From NCBI GenBank assembly GCA_964395545.1, contig CAYNAW010000052.1, forward strand, positions 1 to 7,967: a stretch of DNA of 7,967 nucleotides, written 5' to 3'. A program made the position numbers and the translations under genes. The DNA comes from CAYGVX01 sp964395545 (lineage in GTDB: Archaea; Thermoproteota; Bathyarchaeia; Bathyarchaeales; SOJC01). Under the pieces are notes generated by a model, which ran no database searches, was not told where the DNA came from, and was given only the letters and a program-made list of their open reading frames with translations. Positions 5,042 through 7,967 of this stretch are shown here, in pieces (positions within the stretch are counted from its first letter, which is position 1; the number at the start of each line of letters is the position of its first letter).

Positions 5042-6229
5042 TCTCTCCAAGCCACCTTGTTCCTCTCGCAGGCCGAGCAGAAGAAACGCGGCCACGAGTG
5101 TCAGGACGAGGGAAAAGTAAAAGGGAACGACCGCCCCGAAGCATGTCCACAGAATACCCGCTATCAAAGACGCCGGCAACGCTGATAATCCAACGACCAG
5201 CTGGTAAGCACCTAAGACGCTCGCTCTATACCTCGCGGGGGCGAGCTCGGAGACCAGAGCTTTTTGAACCGGCTCCGCGGCTGCCTTGTGCAAGCCATAA
5301 AGAACGAACAGGAACATGACTGCCGCGAGGGAATCGGCATAGATGAACCCCCAGCACAGCATTCCCCAGAAAGCGTATGACAGCAGGAGGACTTTCTTTC
5401 TGCCTACCGCGTCGGCCAGTTTTCCGAGAGGCAACGACATAAACGCCGCGACTACGGTGAAGATTAAGTAGAAGACTGCCACGTCAGGGATCTCAAGGAG
5501 GGTGAATGGAATTCGGTAGTCAAGGCTGTCGGCGTAGACGAGTAGGAAGGAGTAGCTGAAGGCTCCGAGGGCGAAGAGGGCACTGAGGAAGAGAAACAGC
5601 CTCAGGTTGAACGTCAAGTCTTTCAGCGTGAGACCTCTGAAGAGTCTTTCGGTTTTTCTGTCGTGGATGAAGATGAAGATGAGGAGGGCGCCAACTAGAG
5701 AGGGTATGGCCGCGAGCAGGAAGAGGTTTTGGTAGCCCAGCAGGCTGAAGAGGAAGATGGTGGTCGCGATGCCGCAGACGGCGCCCAAGTTGTCCATGGC
5801 TCTGAGGAGCCCGAAGTTTCGGCCGCGGTTCTTCTGAGTCGATATGTCCGCGATTATGGCGTCTCGCGGCGCGCCTCTAATCTTTCCGAACCGGTCGAGG
5901 ATGCGGAAAGGGATTAGGTGCTGCCATGCAGCGGAGAAAGCGTAGCCTATTCTCGACGAGCCGCCGAGTAGATATCCTGTCCATATGAAGACCTTTCGTT
6001 TTCCCACGCGGTCGGAAACGTATCCTGACAGGGCTTGAGAGATCGAGACGATGGCGTCGCCTAGTCCATCCACAAGTCCCAGAATTGCCATGTTGGCCCC
6101 GGTGAAGAGAAGGACGAATTTCGGCCATATGGGGCATATCGCGTCGGAGCCATAATCGTTCAGGAAGGAGGCTAGGGCGAATACGGTGAGAATGCGGTTA
6201 CCTTTTCCCTCTCGAGTTTCGGTTTTCAT
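5039..6229 (-). CDS. Major facilitator superfamily transporter, substrate unknown
   Basis: The 396-residue protein has about twelve hydrophobic helices in two halves separated by a charged loop at about 188-207 (HDRKTERLFRG). The MFS motif A occurs in both halves: GYVSDRVGKRKV at 69-80 and LGKLADAVGRKKV at 268-280. DRFGKIRGAPRDAIIAD at 112-128 matches a signature common in a set of prokaryotic MFS proteins without assigned substrates. An Asp (D25 in FLNDYGSD) sits in the first helix, as in proton-coupled carriers. Direction and substrate cannot be inferred. The frame stays open upstream to 6427, but the ATG at 6229 is preferred: MFS homology begins right after it, a TATA-like box lies about 30 bases upstream, and the extension (rich in Arg, His and Trp) does not look like protein. 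No clear ribosome binding site, so short-leader translation is likely. Confidence 0.9.
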   Translation of the reverse strand: MKTETREGKGNRILTVFALASFLNDYGSDAICPIWPKFVLLFTGANMAILGLVDGLGDAIVSISQALSGYVSDRVGKRKVFIWTGYLLGGSSRIGYAFSAAWQHLIPFRILDRFGKIRGAPRDAIIADISTQKNRGRNFGLLRAMDNLGAVCGIATTIFLFSLLGYQNLFLLAAIPSLVGALLIFIFIHDRKTERLFRGLTLKDLTFNLRLFLFLSALFALGAFSYSFLLVYADSLDYRIPFTLLEIPDVAVFYLIFTVVAAFMSLPLGKLADAVGRKKVLLLSYAFWGMLCWGFIYADSLAAVMFLFVLYGLHKAAAEPVQKALVSELAPARYRASVLGAYQLVVGLSALPASLIAGILWTCFGAVVPFYFSLVLTLVAAFLLLGLREEQGGLER

Positions 6230-6429
6230 CGCGGTGTGTTTCTGGGTCCTTGGCTTCTTAAAGATATTGTCACACGTACTTTGCCGCCATGCCTGTGCAC
6301 GCGCACAGATCTGGTCTATTCTCCAGCCCTGGACGCAGCCATTCCAGCAGTGGTGGATCTTCGGACGGAAGAAAGCCTTAGTACGTCTTGGCGGAAATAG
6401 GAGGGCAGACTTGGAGTGCAGTGTCACTG
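6230..6429. other. Divergent intergenic region with a hairpin
   Basis: This 200-bp stretch separates the diverging transporter and DUF167 genes. It holds the transporter's TATA-like box near 6260 and a perfect inverted repeat CTGTGC-ACGC-GCACAG at 6293-6308. Open frames cross it on both strands but none has protein-like composition or a ribosome binding site. Confidence 0.5.
6257..6266 (-). promoter_or_regulatory. TATA-like box for the transporter gene
   Basis: The minus strand reads ATATCTTTAAG, 28-37 bases upstream of the ATG at 6229. A start of transcription within about 10 bases of the ATG follows, matching the lack of a ribosome binding site. Confidence 0.45.
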
Positions 6430-6714
6430 ATGAAAATGCTGCGAACTGACCGAGGAGTAATCGTAGACGTCTACGTCAAGCCCGACTCGCGAGAGTTCAC
6501 GATCAGAGTGGAAGACGATGAGCTTGTTGTGTGCTGTCGGGAAACTCCTGTGAAGGGCAGAGTCAACAGGGAGCTATCGAACGAGCTTTCGAAGCTTTTC
6601 AAGAGAAGGATAGACGTCGTGGCGGGGTTCACTTCAAAACAGAAGAAAGTCTTGATCAATGATATCAGCTTGGAAGAAGTCGCCGATGTTCTTTCCAAGT
6701 GTCAACGCGTCTAG
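6430..6714 (+). CDS. DUF167/UPF0235 (YggU-like) family protein
   Basis: The 94-residue product fits this small conserved family in length and order of motifs: strand DVYVKPDSREF at about 12-22, a second strand DDELVVCCRE (28-37), the TPVKGRVNRELSNELSKLF loop and helix at about 38-56 (the family's Pro-x-x-Gly-x-x-Asn motif), then GFTSKQKKVLI at 65-75. The family is found in bacteria, archaea and eukaryotes; the YggU structure is known but no biochemical role is established. Start choice is uncertain: ATG at 6430 has GGAG 13 nt upstream, ATG at 6436 would remove two residues, and GTG at 6421 has GGAG only 4 nt upstream. An in-frame TTG at 6388 would add 14 residues without support. It diverges from the transporter and converges with the helicase gene. 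Confidence 0.85.
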   Translation: MKMLRTDRGVIVDVYVKPDSREFTIRVEDDELVVCCRETPVKGRVNRELSNELSKLFKRRIDVVAGFTSKQKKVLINDISLEEVADVLSKCQRV

Positions 6715-6978
6715 ACCAGTGCCATAGCTGGCGAACGGCTGGTCTTCGCGTGCCCACAGGATTATGGATACGAACGTGTCTGCGAATGACACGGCTGCGA
6801 AAGCTACAGCGCAGATCTGCTGAGCTTCTGCGAGGTCGCCGAGGAGATATGGACTGCAAACGCTCGCAGTGACGCAACGGCACGTGCCGAAAGAGGGAAA
6901 GACCAGGTGAGCCGTTCGCCTTCGCCTCTTGCTATGATGCGTCTTGTGTGCATCGATGGACTTCGGATTCGTCGCAGA
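6715..6978 (+). pseudogene. Possible remnant coding frame, interrupted by TGA; otherwise gene-free
   Basis: The frame of the DUF167 gene continues past its TAG for 24 codons to a TGA at 6787-6789 and then 68 more codons to a TAG at 6994-6996, inside the helicase gene's 3' end. The first ~60 codons have the G-at-position-1 bias of coding DNA and give plausible protein (GERLVFACPQDYGYERVCE, then after the TGA HGCESYSADLLSFCEVAEEI). No ATG, GTG or TTG precedes the TGA in this frame. It could be a decayed gene, a sequence error, or chance. A minus-strand open frame here (6665-6883) is Arg-rich and unconvincing. No RNA gene was recognised. Confidence 0.25.
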
Positions 6979-7967
6979 CTAGTAATATTCGGTTAGTGAC
7001 TGCTGTTCCGGCCTCTCTCCTTTCTCCAGCTTTTTCCACTGGTCGGCCTTGACGAAGCCCCCGACCTGTTCCTTGATCTTCTTGGCAACTCTGGGTCCGA
7101 TCAGGGGCAGCTGCGTGAGTCTTTCTACGGGCGCATGCTTCAGGTCTTCGATAGTCTTGAAGCCCGAGTTGAAAATGACGCGGGCGCGGGCTCGGCCGAT
7201 GCCCTCTAATCGAACGAGGGGTAGCAGCTCGGCTTTTACGCCCTTGGCGCTGCGTTCCATGAGCAGGTTCAACTGGGGCACGAGGTCTTTCTGTGCCTGC
7301 AGCGTGGCGAGTTCGCGTGAGGCGTAGAGCAGCCACTTCGCGGAGTCGATTATTCGGTACAGGTCGCCGGGCTGCACGCGAAAACGTTCAATCATCTCGT
7401 CTTCGGTGAGTTCGTCGATCCACGTCTGCACGGTCCACGCCAGCTTGACTTCTCCTAAGAATTCTTCGAATTCCATCTGGTCCTCGAGTTGTCCCGGCAG
7501 CTCACACATGAACTCGCCTTTGTGCTCCTCGGCGAACAGCGCGAGCTCATCGATCTCGTTGGAGTAAGGGCGCATCTTAGGGTACACGTCGGGAGTGTGC
7601 GCTATCATGTGGAGGAAGCTCAAGTCTGTTATCGTGGCCGCTCGGGCACGGAGGGCGTCTCGGATGATGACGCCGGAGACCGGGTCGATGTACAGCTCGG
7701 AAATCCGCCGCCCAAACTTGGTGGCGACGACGTCCTGGCCCTCGACGTCGATCATTTCTTCGTCGTAGAGATACTTGAGAATCCTCGCGATGACCAGCCT
7801 AATCGCCTTCGGGTCATACTGATAGGCGTAGAAGGTTTTGCCGAAAAAGTCGTAGACGCCCTGCTCGGTCTGGGCGTACTGGGCCGCGATTGTGGACAAA
7901 ACGTGAGGCCGTAGGATCCGCTCCACCGCGAGTTTCGACCAGATGCGCTCGGGCTCGGCGAGCACGT
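6979..7967 (-). CDS. hel308: Hel308-type DNA helicase, C-terminal part (5' end outside window)
   Basis: The window holds the last 328 residues of a protein expected to exceed 700; the two RecA-like motor domains lie outside. Present in order: a winged helix at about 20-92 of the fragment; the helical ratchet domain at about 100-235, including VQPGDLYRIIDSAKWLLYASREL (198-219), typical of the Hel308/Ski2 group; and two helix-hairpin-helix motifs, LVRLEGIGRARARVIF (250-265) and LTQLPLIGPRVAKKI (283-297). Hel308 unwinds lagging strands at stalled forks, 3' to 5', using the ratchet to grip the displaced strand. The protein ends in QQSLTEYY (321-328), an exact match to the PCNA-interacting motif Q-x-x-L-x-x-aromatic-aromatic; a PCNA interaction is reported for the Pyrococcus homologue Hjm. 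The GTG at 7965 is most likely an internal valine, not the start. Confidence 0.92.
   Translation of the reverse strand, partial: VLAEPERIWSKLAVERILRPHVLSTIAAQYAQTEQGVYDFFGKTFYAYQYDPKAIRLVIARILKYLYDEEMIDVEGQDVVATKFGRRISELYIDPVSGVIIRDALRARAATITDLSFLHMIAHTPDVYPKMRPYSNEIDELALFAEEHKGEFMCELPGQLEDQMEFEEFLGEVKLAWTVQTWIDELTEDEMIERFRVQPGDLYRIIDSAKWLLYASRELATLQAQKDLVPQLNLLMERSAKGVKAELLPLVRLEGIGRARARVIFNSGFKTIEDLKHAPVERLTQLPLIGPRVAKKIKEQVGGFVKADQWKKLEKGERPEQQSLTEYY

Noticed and set aside
6230..6427. 66-residue N-terminal extension of the MFS transporter
   Set aside because: Its content is unlike MFS N-termini, a promoter-like box lies within it, and family similarity starts at the ATG at 6229.
6931..6985. 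Box C/D-like bases (TATGATG, GATGGA, CTAG) resembling a C/D sRNA
   Set aside because: Boxes match poorly, no convincing D or D' box at proper spacing, and no terminal stem.
7049..7914. Plus-strand frames opposite the helicase (7049-7327, 7489-7914)
   Set aside because: Antisense shadows of a gene with clear Hel308 domains on the minus strand.

Overview
The window reads as archaeal chromosome. The evidence is an initiator tRNA with an intron in the anticodon loop that fits a bulge-helix-bulge processing site, the C-terminal part of a Hel308-type helicase, a PAC2-family proteasome-assembly chaperone homologue, TATA-like boxes 30-45 bases upstream of most starts, and a secreted protein full of N-X-T sequons. 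Moderate GC, TTG/GTG starts and a mix of Shine-Dalgarno and weakly led genes would suit an uncultured TACK lineage such as Bathyarchaeia. That placement is inference; no marker here proves it.

Left part (1-3607): a sequon-rich secreted protein lies on the minus strand and runs off the left edge (1-1190). Behind it on the same strand is a membrane-anchored winged-helix regulator (stop at 1292). Between the two genes lie two near-identical 21-bp copies, 32 bp apart, each a GTTCKA-N6-TCGAAC inverted repeat just upstream of the secreted gene's TATA-like box. A processive family-2 glycosyltransferase diverges to the right (2216-3607). The shared intergenic region carries two further inverted repeats, one of which can hide the regulator's ribosome binding site. 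These three genes form a plausible cell-surface module: a membrane sensor/regulator, an exported and probably glycosylated protein, and a polysaccharide or glycan synthase.

Middle (3608-5041): a minus-strand initiator tRNA-Met(CAT) with a 22-nt intron and encoded CCA, then three plus-strand genes each with its own TATA-like element: a PAC2-family protein, a 66-residue two-helix membrane protein, and a 20-codon gene (4939-5001) for a Cys-Cys, lysine-rich peptide built from KKKAV repeats. The last is the most easily missed gene in the window and has a good promoter, ribosome binding site and T-tract.

Right part (5039-7967): a minus-strand 12-helix MFS transporter, a plus-strand DUF167/YggU-family protein, and, converging on it, the 3' end of a Hel308-type helicase gene whose product ends in a perfect PCNA-binding motif (QQSLTEYY). 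The 264 bases between the last two hold no complete gene. One frame continues after the DUF167 stop with protein-like composition, broken by a single TGA, and may be a gene remnant. No CRISPR array, insertion sequence or rRNA was seen.
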